This document shows positions 8,954 through 17,112 of a stretch of DNA of 64,000 nt, one piece after another. The position numbers and the translations under genes were made by a program. The notes below the pieces were generated by a model. It saw nothing but the letters and a program-made list of their open reading frames with translations, did no database searches and was not told the DNA's origin. Position 1 is the stretch's first letter, and each line of letters opens with the position of its first letter. The DNA comes from Bacteroidota bacterium (lineage in GTDB: Bacteria > Bacteroidota > Ignavibacteria > Ignavibacteriales > Melioribacteraceae). Where the stretch lies: assembly GCA_023381535.1 (NCBI GenBank), contig JAMCSN010000264.1, forward strand, positions 1-64,000, written 5' to 3'.

Positions 8954-9258
8954 ACGCCCCGCCCAATCCTTCGCGCATTAAAAAAGAACTGCCACAGTAA
9001 AAGACGGATCGGTTACCCCGCTTCCCGTCTCGCCTTCTCTCCTCGTCCCGATAAGATTGGGATCGAAGCGGGCGGCTTGCCGAGGCGGGCGCTCACTGGC
9101 AAGCAAGGCGAGAAACCGGTTCCCACAAAATTAAATGTAGGAATGGGTCTCTCGTCTCACAAGTATTGGTTATTGTCATAACGGCAAAGCGAAGCGAGGC
9201 GAGTGATCATTCCGAATAAAATTGTTTTGCAAAATGTAAGTAGAGCAGTCTGCTCGGC
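8954..9258. other. Convergent intergenic region containing repeat family A
   Basis: 305 bases between two convergent genes. Nothing coding is seen. Most of it (about 9018-9118) is a GC-rich palindromic repeat described separately; the rest is unremarkable AT-rich sequence. Confidence 0.6.
9018..9118 (-). repeat. Palindromic repeat family A, copy 1
   Basis: GC-rich block CCCGCTTCCCGTCTCGCC ... GGCTTGCCGAGGCGGGCG. Its reverse complement matches the blocks GGCGAGACGGGAAGCGGG and CGCCTCGGCAAGCC of the copies at 37457-37594 and 44987-45092. It can fold into several nested stems. Intergenic, between convergent genes. Confidence 0.65.
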
Positions 9259-12177
9259 CTACAAAGTGTTATGATGGATGGGTAAAGTAAATGTAAAAGT
9301 AGTCCCCTTATTAACTTCGCTTTCAACCGAGATCGATCCGCCGTTCTTCTCAACAAATTCCTTGCAGAGAATTAATCCTAAACCCGTGCCCGCTTCATTA
9401 TCAGTTCCCAGCGAGGAATGGCTTACATCGAGTCTGAACAAACTTTCTCTAACGTTTTCCGGCATTCCAACGCCGTTGTCTTTGACTTCGATTTCAACAA
9501 ACGAGTCTATCTGTTTGGTCTCAGCGATTATCACCCCGTGTTTATTAGTGAATTTTAATGCATTGGTAAGAAGATTCCGTAGAATAGTGTTCAACATGTC
9601 TTCATCGGCAAAAACAATTAGATTCTCTTGCGTGTTGCTTATCATGCTGATCTGTTTTCTTTCGGCGGCGACTCTGAGAAGTTCTATATTTTCATCAATT
9701 ACTTTTTTAATGTCGATCTGCTGCGGGCAGAATTCTATTCTACCCGTTTGAGAACGCGACCATTGCAGCAAGTTCTGAAGAAGATTGTGGGAAAGGTCGG
9801 CGGATTTTTTCATCTCCTGGATATAGTACAATTTTTCTTGATCGCTCAGTTCTTCATAATCCGAAAGAAGAAGATCCGAAAAACCCATGATTGTGATAAA
9901 TGGATTTTTCAAATCATGTGCGATAATAGAAAAGAATTTGTCTTTCGTTTGATTGAGTTGTCGGAGTTCATCTGCATATTTTCTAAGTGCGTCTGAAGTC
10001 CGCTTTCTTTCAATTACCTGCGCAACTTGCTCTGCAACGAATGTTAGCAGCTGCATTTCAGCTAAGCCGTAAGCCTCTTCGTTCTCGTAATCTTGAACCA
10101 CAATTACACCGATTGTTTTTCCACCAACATTAAGCGGAACGCCAAGCCAAATTGCGGATGGTGCACCGACAAGTTCAACCTCGCCTGAAGCGCGCAATTT
10201 TTTATCTGTTTCTGCATCAACCAAAATAGCAGAACCTTTGCGCAGCGCATATTCCGTGAGACCTTTGCCAAGTTTTTTAGACGGTTGAGGGGGATCAAAT
10301 TCATCCACAAAATACGGGAACGAAATTATATCCGTTTTCTCGTCGTACAGAGATATATAGAAATTTTTTGCCGGCATCAGTGAAGAAACAACCTTATGGA
10401 TTTTTTCATAAAGCATGTACATATCGGTTGCAGTGTATGCTGCTTCGGAAATATCGTAAAGAGCTTCACGAACTTTTTCCGATTTCATTCTTTCCGTTAT
10501 GTCTCTTACAACGGCTTGAATTAAATTTTGTCCCGATATTGATATTGCGTTCAAAGAAACTTCAGCATCGATAAGAATATTGTCCTTTGTTTTGTGCAAC
10601 CAATAGAATCTTTGGGGAATTCCATTTAATGCTTTGCTGATTTTTTCCGTTGCGGAGGCAAGTGAATTTTTTCCGTCGGGCTGGACTTCAGGAGAGAAAT
10701 CAACCGGAGAGTGACCGATAACATCTTCTCGTTCGCAGCGGAACAGATTGCAAACCGCCTGATTACAGTCTAAGAAAACATCCGTCATTAAAAACATGCC
10801 GTCGGCAGAATTCTCAAACATTGCGCGGTACAACTCTTCATTTCTTTTTATCTTTTCTTCTATTAATTTCTTCTCGGTTATATCGCGCATAGCTGCGTAA
10901 ATAATTTTCTTTCCGTTGACTGTGATAGCCTTTAAGGAAATTTCGCAGTCGATTAACGAACCGTCGGGTCTTATGTGCTGCCAGTAAAAGTGCTGCGGGG
11001 TACCGTTGAATGCAGCATTGATCTTTTCGTTTGCGGATTCGAATGAATCCCGTCCGTCAGGTTGAACCGGGGGAGAAAAATCAGAAGGAGGGTGACCGAC
11101 AATAAATTCACGTCCGCATTTGAAAATATCGAGCACAGCTTGGTTGCAGTCGATAATTCTTCCTTCAGACGTGAAGAAGACTCCGTCGCTGGAACTTTCG
11201 AACAAAGCTCGATAGGTCTGTTCGCTCTCATTAATCTTTTCTTCAATTAGTTTTCTTTCGGAAATGTCGCGCGTAATTCCAAACACTCCGATTATTTTTC
11301 CTTCGCTATTGAAGAGAGGCATTTTGGAAGTTGAAGCCCATGTAATTCTTCCGTCAGGATAGTCTTCTCTTTCTTCTTTGCCAATAATAGGGTTTCCGGT
11401 TTCGATTACTTGTTGTTCATCCTTAAATGCTTGGCGGGCATGTTCCGGTCCAAAAATATCATAATCGGTCTTGCCGATTAATTCTTCAACGTGCGGGCAG
11501 CCTAACTTTTTAGCAGTAGCATTACTTGCTCTTATGAATCTCCCTTTTAAATCTTTGAAGTAGATACTATCCGGACTATTCTCCAGCAGAGTTATGAATT
11601 GATGCTGTTCTTCAGTTAACTTGCTTGCAATTTGTTTTTGCTCGGTAATATTTTCTATCAGTCCGATAAGCCGTTTTCTTTCACCATAACCGTCCTCTAC
11701 AAGGAACATGGTTAACTTACCCCAAACCGTAGTTCCGTCTTTTGCAATGTATCTTTTTTCAATTTGGTACTGCTTTCTTTTTCCAGAAATAAGTTCCCTG
11801 AAAAGTTTAGTATCGGTAGGGTAGTCTTGCGGATGTGTTATTTCTTTGGTGCTTAAATTGAGAAACGTTCTTTTCGAGTAACCAAGCATGTTGAGAAATG
11901 TTTGGTTTACATTGAGAAGTTTTCCGGATAGATCGCCTATAATTATTCCAATTCCGGCATTTTCGAAAACGGCATTGAAAAGAACACTGCTTTCATCCAC
12001 AACATCTTTTTCAAGTTTTGTGGTAGGTTCCTTTTGCTTTGCACCTTTCTTCGGCGGAGTTTTGTTGCTTCGCTTAGTATTTAAGTAGCTGGGTTTCTTG
12101 GCCATACCTACAGTACCAATAATTGGTTCACCGGGCGCACCCCCGTTTCTCCTTAAAACTTGTAATGAATTAATCAC
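9259..12177 (-). CDS. Multi-PAS/GAF sensor histidine kinase
   Basis: Cytoplasmic sensor kinase of 972 residues. Four PAS domains lie at about 65-185, 188-310, 312-437 and 440-565, then a GAF domain at about 575-725, a HisKA dimerisation helix with the phosphorylated histidine in FFSIIAHDLKNPF (about 750-762), and a HATPase domain to the end with the N box (ILRNLLTNALKF), DNGVGMP and GTGLGL boxes. PAS3 and PAS4 are similar to each other (both carry VGHPPSDFSP/IGHSPVDFSP), indicating internal duplication. There is no membrane segment, so the signal is probably internal. No regulator gene is adjacent. The start is uncertain: GTG at 12177 gives the full frame, but an ATG at codon 25 (12105) begins a better-looking N-terminus. 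Confidence 0.88.
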   Translation of the reverse strand: MINSLQVLRRNGGAPGEPIIGTVGMAKKPSYLNTKRSNKTPPKKGAKQKEPTTKLEKDVVDESSVLFNAVFENAGIGIIIGDLSGKLLNVNQTFLNMLGYSKRTFLNLSTKEITHPQDYPTDTKLFRELISGKRKQYQIEKRYIAKDGTTVWGKLTMFLVEDGYGERKRLIGLIENITEQKQIASKLTEEQHQFITLLENSPDSIYFKDLKGRFIRASNATAKKLGCPHVEELIGKTDYDIFGPEHARQAFKDEQQVIETGNPIIGKEEREDYPDGRITWASTSKMPLFNSEGKIIGVFGITRDISERKLIEEKINESEQTYRALFESSSDGVFFTSEGRIIDCNQAVLDIFKCGREFIVGHPPSDFSPPVQPDGRDSFESANEKINAAFNGTPQHFYWQHIRPDGSLIDCEISLKAITVNGKKIIYAAMRDITEKKLIEEKIKRNEELYRAMFENSADGMFLMTDVFLDCNQAVCNLFRCEREDVIGHSPVDFSPEVQPDGKNSLASATEKISKALNGIPQRFYWLHKTKDNILIDAEVSLNAISISGQNLIQAVVRDITERMKSEKVREALYDISEAAYTATDMYMLYEKIHKVVSSLMPAKNFYISLYDEKTDIISFPYFVDEFDPPQPSKKLGKGLTEYALRKGSAILVDAETDKKLRASGEVELVGAPSAIWLGVPLNVGGKTIGVIVVQDYENEEAYGLAEMQLLTFVAEQVAQVIERKRTSDALRKYADELRQLNQTKDKFFSIIAHDLKNPFITIMGFSDLLLSDYEELSDQEKLYYIQEMKKSADLSHNLLQNLLQWSRSQTGRIEFCPQQIDIKKVIDENIELLRVAAERKQISMISNTQENLIVFADEDMLNTILRNLLTNALKFTNKHGVIIAETKQIDSFVEIEVKDNGVGMPENVRESLFRLDVSHSSLGTDNEAGTGLGLILCKEFVEKNGGSISVESEVNKGTTFTFTLPIHHNTL

Positions 12178-12222
12178 AAATTCAATTCGATTAGTTATAA
12201 GGTATTAAAATAATTTTTATAT

Positions 12223-12579
12223 TCAAACAGAATTGTACGGATTGAACTCGTCATTTTTTTTTCTAACAGCGTTAAAACTACCGCCGTTTAGTTTGCCGGC
12301 AAAGCCGATCCATTCCCATTTGCCGTTGAATCCGTCTGAACTCATAGTGCCTTGTAACACCACATTATTATCGACGAAATTCGGATTTAAATTAATGCTG
12401 ACGGTACCTTTTTTGAGCACTCCCGATAAACCGCCTGATCCGTTTTGCGGTCCCGTCTTTTGTGCATTGTTAACGGCGACTAATTGCCAGCTTCCTTGAA
12501 TTTGAGTGGAGTCAAATAGAAAGGAAATTAATATACCCCCGGTGTTTCTTTCGAATGATTGCTTAACTATTTTTACACA
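12223..12579 (-). pseudogene. Remnant of a secreted or lipocalin-like small protein, no start codon
   Basis: The minus strand is open from 12579 to the stop at 12223 and reads as convincing protein: a hydrophobic stretch (GGILISFLF), then IQGSWQLVAVNNAQKTG and, near the end, GKWEWIGFAGKLNGGSFNAV. No ATG, GTG or TTG occurs before the GTG at 12420, which lies in the middle of the conserved part. It looks like a gene whose 5' end was lost, or one that uses an unusual start. The pattern GSWQLV...GKWEW resembles small beta-barrel lipid-binding or META-like proteins, but I cannot name the family. Confidence 0.45.
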
Positions 12580-12637
12580 TCAAACGATGTTACCAGGGAG
12601 TACATCATGACATTTAAGAAAGCATAGGGTTATCAAT

Positions 12638-13552
12638 ATGAAAAAAGTCATTTTACTAATTTGTTCCATCACGTTTTCCTTCATGATTGTATCGTGCAGT
12701 AAAACACCGGAAGAAAAAGGGGATTCCAAATACATTTCGCAAATTAAAGATTGGCACAACAAGCGAATAGAAAATTTGAAAAAAGAAGACGGCTGGCTAA
12801 ACCTTGTCGGTTTGTTTAAGCTGAAACAAGGCGAGAATAAATTCGGTAGCGGCAAAAACAATGATGTTGTTTTTCCGGAGGGAAAAGCTCCGGACTACTT
12901 GGGTACTTTCACATTAAAAGATTCAGTAGTAACTATCAAAATTGAAAACGGTGCTGACGTTAAGTGCGGCGGCAAAACCGTTACTTCAATGGTATTAAAA
13001 AATGATATGCAGGTAACACCCACCGTTCTTTCGTATGGATCGCTTCGATGGTTCATAATTTATCGGAGCGGAGATTACTACGTCCGGTTGCGCGATGTGG
13101 ACGCGCCTCTTGTTACGTCGTTCAAGGGGATAGATACATACCCGGTAAATTCCGATTGGAGATTGGAAGCCAAACTTATGCCGTTCAATCCTCCCAAAAA
13201 AGTTTCCATAGCAAACGTCTTGGGAAAAGTAGAAGAAGATATTTCTCCGGGCGATTTGGTTTTTACGAAAGACGGAAAAGAGTACAGCTTGCAAGCGTTA
13301 CTCGAAGATGATCGATACTTCATAATATTTGCAGATGAAACCAGCGGCGAGGAGACGTATGGCGCCGGAAGATTTGTCTATGCCGCTAAAGTTGATTCAA
13401 CAGGAAAAACTATTATCGATTTCAACAAAGCATTCAACCCGCCATGTGTTTTCACAAAATATGCTACTTGTCCGTTTCCACCGAAACAGAATCATTTGAA
13501 AATGAAGGTAACGGCAGGCGAACTCATGTTTCATGGCGGTGCACATGAGTAA
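12638..13552 (+). CDS. DUF1684 lipoprotein
   Basis: Lipid-anchored periplasmic or outer-membrane protein of 304 residues. The signal peptide ends in a lipobox (FMIVSC, Cys20). The remainder matches DUF1684 from end to end: WHNKRIENL and DGWLNLVGLF near the start, GRFVYAA then IDFNKAFNPPCVFTKYATCP with PP..N near the end; the last block with its two cysteines is the hallmark of the family. The biochemical role of DUF1684 is unknown. It stands alone, 70 bases before a histidine-kinase gene on the same strand. Confidence 0.85.
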   Translation: MKKVILLICSITFSFMIVSCSKTPEEKGDSKYISQIKDWHNKRIENLKKEDGWLNLVGLFKLKQGENKFGSGKNNDVVFPEGKAPDYLGTFTLKDSVVTIKIENGADVKCGGKTVTSMVLKNDMQVTPTVLSYGSLRWFIIYRSGDYYVRLRDVDAPLVTSFKGIDTYPVNSDWRLEAKLMPFNPPKKVSIANVLGKVEEDISPGDLVFTKDGKEYSLQALLEDDRYFIIFADETSGEETYGAGRFVYAAKVDSTGKTIIDFNKAFNPPCVFTKYATCPFPPKQNHLKMKVTAGELMFHGGAHE

Positions 13553-13622
13553 AGCGAATTTTGATCTGTTGAGAGTTTAGACATATTCGGTATGATGGAT
13601 AGGGTAAACGAAGCGAGGAGCG

Positions 13623-14396
13623 ATGAATCGAAGAAAGAAAAATTTGAAGACCGGCGCTGGAAGTTCAAAACACCGCGCCGACAGTTTATCTAAACAGAAA
13701 AACATTTTTAACGCGAGGTTAAAAAAACTTCAGTCGGAATTTATAACATCAACTTCTCATCAGTTCAGAACCCCGCTATCTACATTACAAAGCTCCGTAG
13801 ATTTGCTTGAGTTGTATATCGAGAAAGAAAATACGGCACGTCAGCTTGAGATTATTTCTAAAATCAAAAGATCAATTAACTATCTGACAGATACCGTTGA
13901 TCGGATTACCGCTCTATACAAGTTTGGATCGTCAAAGGAGAAATTAAAAGTTAAGAAGATCAACCTCAGAAAATTCATTAATGATATTCTTGATGAAGTT
14001 GCCGTGAATATCAGCAGCACCCATTATGTTAACGTAAATATCGAAAGCGGATTGAACACAATTAAATGCAACGAATTCATTCTGAAACAAATTCTTTTAA
14101 ATATCATTAACAACGCAATTAAGTTTTCGCCGCAGGGCGGACAGATTCAGATGGATATTAAAACGGAAAAGAAATTTGTTGCGTTCGCAGTTCGAGACGA
14201 GGGCGTAGGAATCGACAAAGCCGATCTTAAAAATCTTTTCCAACCGTTCTTTAGAGGCAAAAATGTTTCAACAATTCCTGGTGCCGGACTTGGATTAGCG
14301 ATTGTGAAGAGGTTGGGAAAAATACATAAGGCGCGCATTCAGTGTGCAAGCGAAGTAAACAAAGGAACTCAATTTCGCGTATCAATTCCACGGTAA
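13623..14396 (+). CDS. Sensor histidine kinase without input domain
   Basis: 257 residues: a basic coiled N-terminus (1-35), a HisKA helix with the phosphorylated histidine H46 in STSHQFRTPLSTL, and a HATPase domain to the end (ILLNIINNAIKFSP, VRDEGVGID, GAGLGLAIV). No membrane segment and no PAS or GAF domain are present, so it must receive its signal through a partner. GAGGAG lies just before the ATG. The response regulator follows after 111 bases, but those bases are filled by a MITE-like element, so the original spacing was about 10 bases. Confidence 0.88.
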   Translation: MNRRKKNLKTGAGSSKHRADSLSKQKNIFNARLKKLQSEFITSTSHQFRTPLSTLQSSVDLLELYIEKENTARQLEIISKIKRSINYLTDTVDRITALYKFGSSKEKLKVKKINLRKFINDILDEVAVNISSTHYVNVNIESGLNTIKCNEFILKQILLNIINNAIKFSPQGGQIQMDIKTEKKFVAFAVRDEGVGIDKADLKNLFQPFFRGKNVSTIPGAGLGLAIVKRLGKIHKARIQCASEVNKGTQFRVSIPR

Positions 14397-14403
14397 TCAT
14401 AAA

Positions 14404-14504
14404 TGAGTCTACTCTAAAAAGGTATTTCAGTAGCCAAAAAGTTACGATTCCGGTATAAATTAGCAACAGAAAAATTTGAAAATGACTTTTTTAGATTCGC
14501 CTCA
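14404..14504 (+). mobile_element. 101-bp MITE-like element, copy 1
   Basis: Left end TGAGTCTACTCTAAAAAGGT, right end (reverse complement) TGAGGCGAATCTAAAAAAGT: imperfect terminal inverted repeats that extend inward (ATTTCA against TGAAAAT). Flanked by a direct 4-bp duplication, TAAA at 14400-14403 and 14505-14508. Same length as the copies at 41526 and 62943 and nearly identical inside. It lies between the kinase and its regulator; its right end is 3 bases before the regulator ATG, whose A belongs to the target duplication. No coding capacity. Confidence 0.85.
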
Positions 14505-14507
14505 TAA

Positions 14508-15308
14508 ATGAAAAAAATTCTGCTGATAGAAGACAACGTTGATCTTGCAGAAAATGTTGTTCTGCTGCTTAAAGAACACGACTACGATGTTTCTTCTGCC
14601 TATAACGGGATGGATGGATTGAAGCAGATGGTTGAATTCAAGCCGGACCTGATCTTATGCGATATAATGCTTCCGGATTACAGCGGATACAAATTGTTGG
14701 CAGAATTAAAGAAGCTCGAAGACTTTGCAATTCCGCTTTTTATTTTTCTAACGGCAAAAACCCAAAGGGAAGATCTGCGCAAGGGAATGATTCTTGGCGC
14801 CGACGATTATATAACAAAACCGTTTACGTCCGAAGAACTTATCGGCGCAATATCTTCGCAGTTTAGAAAAAGACAGCAGTTCCTGAACAGAGTTACTACA
14901 AAAGACGAAGAATCCGGCACGACGGCAATCAACGGATTGTTATCCGGCAAAACAAAAAAAAATAAAAAACATCTTAACTATGCAGATCATATTTTTATTA
15001 ACGACAAAAGGAATCCCGGGTTTTATCCCGTAAAGAATATCGTTTTGATAAGGACACTTAGAGATTATACCCAGCTTTATATTTTTGACGAAAAGAAGTT
15101 TTTCCTTCGCAAATCTATGATCTACTGGGAAGAGAAATTACCAAAGAACAAGTTTGTTAGGATTCATAAACAGACTATGATAAATGTTGACTATGTAGGA
15201 AAGTTCGAACCGATAAGCAGCCATCGGTTTCATGTAACCATGAAAGGATACCATGAGAAGTTAGTAGTAAGTCAAAGATACAGCCACAAGCTCAAAAAAA
15301 TGCTCTGA
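14508..15308 (+). CDS. LytTR-family response regulator
   Basis: Receiver domain at residues 1-120 with the acidic pocket (E8, D9), phospho-acceptor D52 in LCDIMLPDYSG, T in FLTAK and K in YITKPF; a linker of about 40 residues; then a LytTR DNA-binding domain (about 160-266) with FYPVKNIVLIRTLRDYTQL and FVRIHKQTMINVDYV. It should bind direct-repeat promoter sites when phosphorylated by the kinase encoded just upstream. The leader of this gene is supplied by a MITE-like element that ends 3 bases before the ATG, and no clear ribosome site is visible there. A strong terminator follows. Confidence 0.9.
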   Translation: MKKILLIEDNVDLAENVVLLLKEHDYDVSSAYNGMDGLKQMVEFKPDLILCDIMLPDYSGYKLLAELKKLEDFAIPLFIFLTAKTQREDLRKGMILGADDYITKPFTSEELIGAISSQFRKRQQFLNRVTTKDEESGTTAINGLLSGKTKKNKKHLNYADHIFINDKRNPGFYPVKNIVLIRTLRDYTQLYIFDEKKFFLRKSMIYWEEKLPKNKFVRIHKQTMINVDYVGKFEPISSHRFHVTMKGYHEKLVVSQRYSHKLKKML

Positions 15309-15406
15309 AAAGAGATACTTTTATCGCTCGTCGCATTATTTCATCGTTCGTCTCATAGTAATTAGAATCTTTAGTTTTGAAGATTACCTTTGTGCCGCAC
15401 CCTCTG

Positions 15407-15473
15407 AGTGGAATTGAAATGACATCCTTTTGGCTGGGAGGATTGTAAAGTTTTCAATTCCACTTTCTTTTTT
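15407..15473 (+). terminator. Long-stem intrinsic terminator after the LytTR regulator
   Basis: A perfect 13-bp stem joins 15407-15419 (AGTGGAATTGAAA) and 15452-15464, followed by TTCTTTTTT. The 32-base loop holds a second small stem (ATCCT at 15424-15428 with AGGAT), making this more structured than a usual terminator. It separates the regulator from the next kinase. Confidence 0.7.
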
Positions 15474-15520
15474 CCGCACGTTGTTTGAAATCAAAAAGTA
15501 ATTGGGAAGGAGTTACTTAG

Positions 15521-17107
15521 ATGCTAAATGAAAACGTTATACAATCATTAGCAGGGAATTTCAAAACCGCCGAAAACATTACCGATCTTCAAGATAAAAG
15601 TAATAGCGATGCCTCCAGTATTTGTACGGCATGCCGGGAAAAATTCTACAAAATAATTGCTGAGTTTTCCGATGACTGGGTTTACTGGATAAACCCGGAC
15701 TCATCCGTAAGCTATGTTTCTCCGTCGTGCAAAATGATAACCGGCTATGATGCGGAAGAAATGTTGGCAGATAAAGACTTCTTGAGAAAAATCATTTATC
15801 CCGAAGATGTTGAAAAACTGGACAGGCACGACAAGCTAATTGCCGAAGGGAATCACCTCTGCTCGGACGAGTACAGAATCATATCTAAAACCGGCGAGAT
15901 TAGATGGATAGCGAGTGTTTGCCAAGCGGTTTATGATGATGATGACAATTATATCGGCAGACACGTTTGTAACAAAGACATTACGGAAATAAAAAATCAC
16001 CGGCACACCAACGAGCAAAATGACAAACTGGTTCTTCAAATCTACGATAACGTTACAATCGGTTATTATCAGATCTACTTCGACGGCAAATTAAAAAGTG
16101 TGAACAACGTATTTCTTAACATGTTAGGGTATTCGTCCGCAAACTTTTTTGATAAATTAAATTTTGAAGAGTATTGTGTATTGAGCCTGGACAAAAGAGA
16201 AGGTTTCAAAAAGGCGCTAAGAAAATACGGCAAGCTCAAAGATTTTGAATCCGAATGGGTGATGAAGGACGGTACATTGGTTTATCTTCGCGAAACAGCA
16301 CGCGCGGTAAGGGATGAAAACGGAATGCTTACTTACTACGAAAGTATTGTTCAGGATATCACGGAAAAGAAAAAAGCTGAAGCAGCATTTCTTGAAGCGT
16401 CGCGTCAGAAAAGAAAATCCGAAGAACTGAAATCGGAATTCCTTGCAACAATTTCTCATGAGATTAGAACGCCTCTGAACGTGATTATGAATTTTGCCAA
16501 TCTGATGAAGCTGGATATCGATGAAAACATGAGCAAAGATGTTTGCGAGAGTATTAACATCATCGAACGTGAAGGCAGAAGAATTCAACGCACTATCGAT
16601 CTTATACTGGAAATGTCTCAGCTTCAGACCGGTACTTACGATTACAACATCGAACAAATAAATTTGGTAGAAGACGTTCTAAACGACATTTACAAAAAGT
16701 ATCGGATTGCTGCTGCGGGCAACAATCTCAAATTCTCTTTAATAAATAATCTTACCGACGCCGGGATGGTAGCCGATAGACATAGTGTTTACCAGATTTT
16801 CAATCAGTTGATAGATAACGCAGTTAAGTACACTAAATCCGGCAAGGTTGAAACTGTTCTGTACCGCAATGAGGATAACCAAATAACTGTTGAAGTTACA
16901 GATACAGGCATTGGAATTCGCGAAGACTACCTGCCTCTTTTGTTCAAAGTCTTTTCTCAAGAAGATAATACTTACGCCAGATCGTTTGAAGGAATGGGTC
17001 TGGGATTGGCTATTGCAAAAAAACATTGCGAGTTGAACAACGCAACCATAGCAGTTGAAAGCCAAAAGGGAAAGGGAACAACTTTTACTGTTATCTTCAG
17101 AAATTAA
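15521..17107 (+). CDS. PAS-PAS sensor histidine kinase
   Basis: 528 residues, cytoplasmic. The N-terminus carries a C-x-x-C pair (ICTACR, about residues 31-36). PAS1 covers about 40-160, PAS2 about 170-285, followed by HisKA (FLATISHEIRTPLNVIMNFA, starting near 307) and HATPase (INQ-type N box IFNQLIDNAVKYT, VTDTGIGI, GMGLGLAIA). GGAAGGAG lies shortly before the ATG. It has its own promoter region behind the preceding terminator and no regulator after it; it may feed the LytTR regulator upstream or act as a hybrid partner of another system. Confidence 0.88.
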   Translation: MLNENVIQSLAGNFKTAENITDLQDKSNSDASSICTACREKFYKIIAEFSDDWVYWINPDSSVSYVSPSCKMITGYDAEEMLADKDFLRKIIYPEDVEKLDRHDKLIAEGNHLCSDEYRIISKTGEIRWIASVCQAVYDDDDNYIGRHVCNKDITEIKNHRHTNEQNDKLVLQIYDNVTIGYYQIYFDGKLKSVNNVFLNMLGYSSANFFDKLNFEEYCVLSLDKREGFKKALRKYGKLKDFESEWVMKDGTLVYLRETARAVRDENGMLTYYESIVQDITEKKKAEAAFLEASRQKRKSEELKSEFLATISHEIRTPLNVIMNFANLMKLDIDENMSKDVCESINIIEREGRRIQRTIDLILEMSQLQTGTYDYNIEQINLVEDVLNDIYKKYRIAAAGNNLKFSLINNLTDAGMVADRHSVYQIFNQLIDNAVKYTKSGKVETVLYRNEDNQITVEVTDTGIGIREDYLPLLFKVFSQEDNTYARSFEGMGLGLAIAKKHCELNNATIAVESQKGKGTTFTVIFRN

Positions 17108-17112
17108 ACCGA

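Noticed and set aside
12100..12160. GC-rich stretch with small hairpins around the start of the 972-residue kinase gene, as a possible riboswitch
   Set aside because: It can be read as the first codons of the kinase and does not match any riboswitch consensus I can recall.
12233..12499. Plus-strand open frame of 88 codons
   Set aside because: It lies opposite the convincing minus-strand remnant and is Pro/Leu-rich without structure; a shadow of that remnant.
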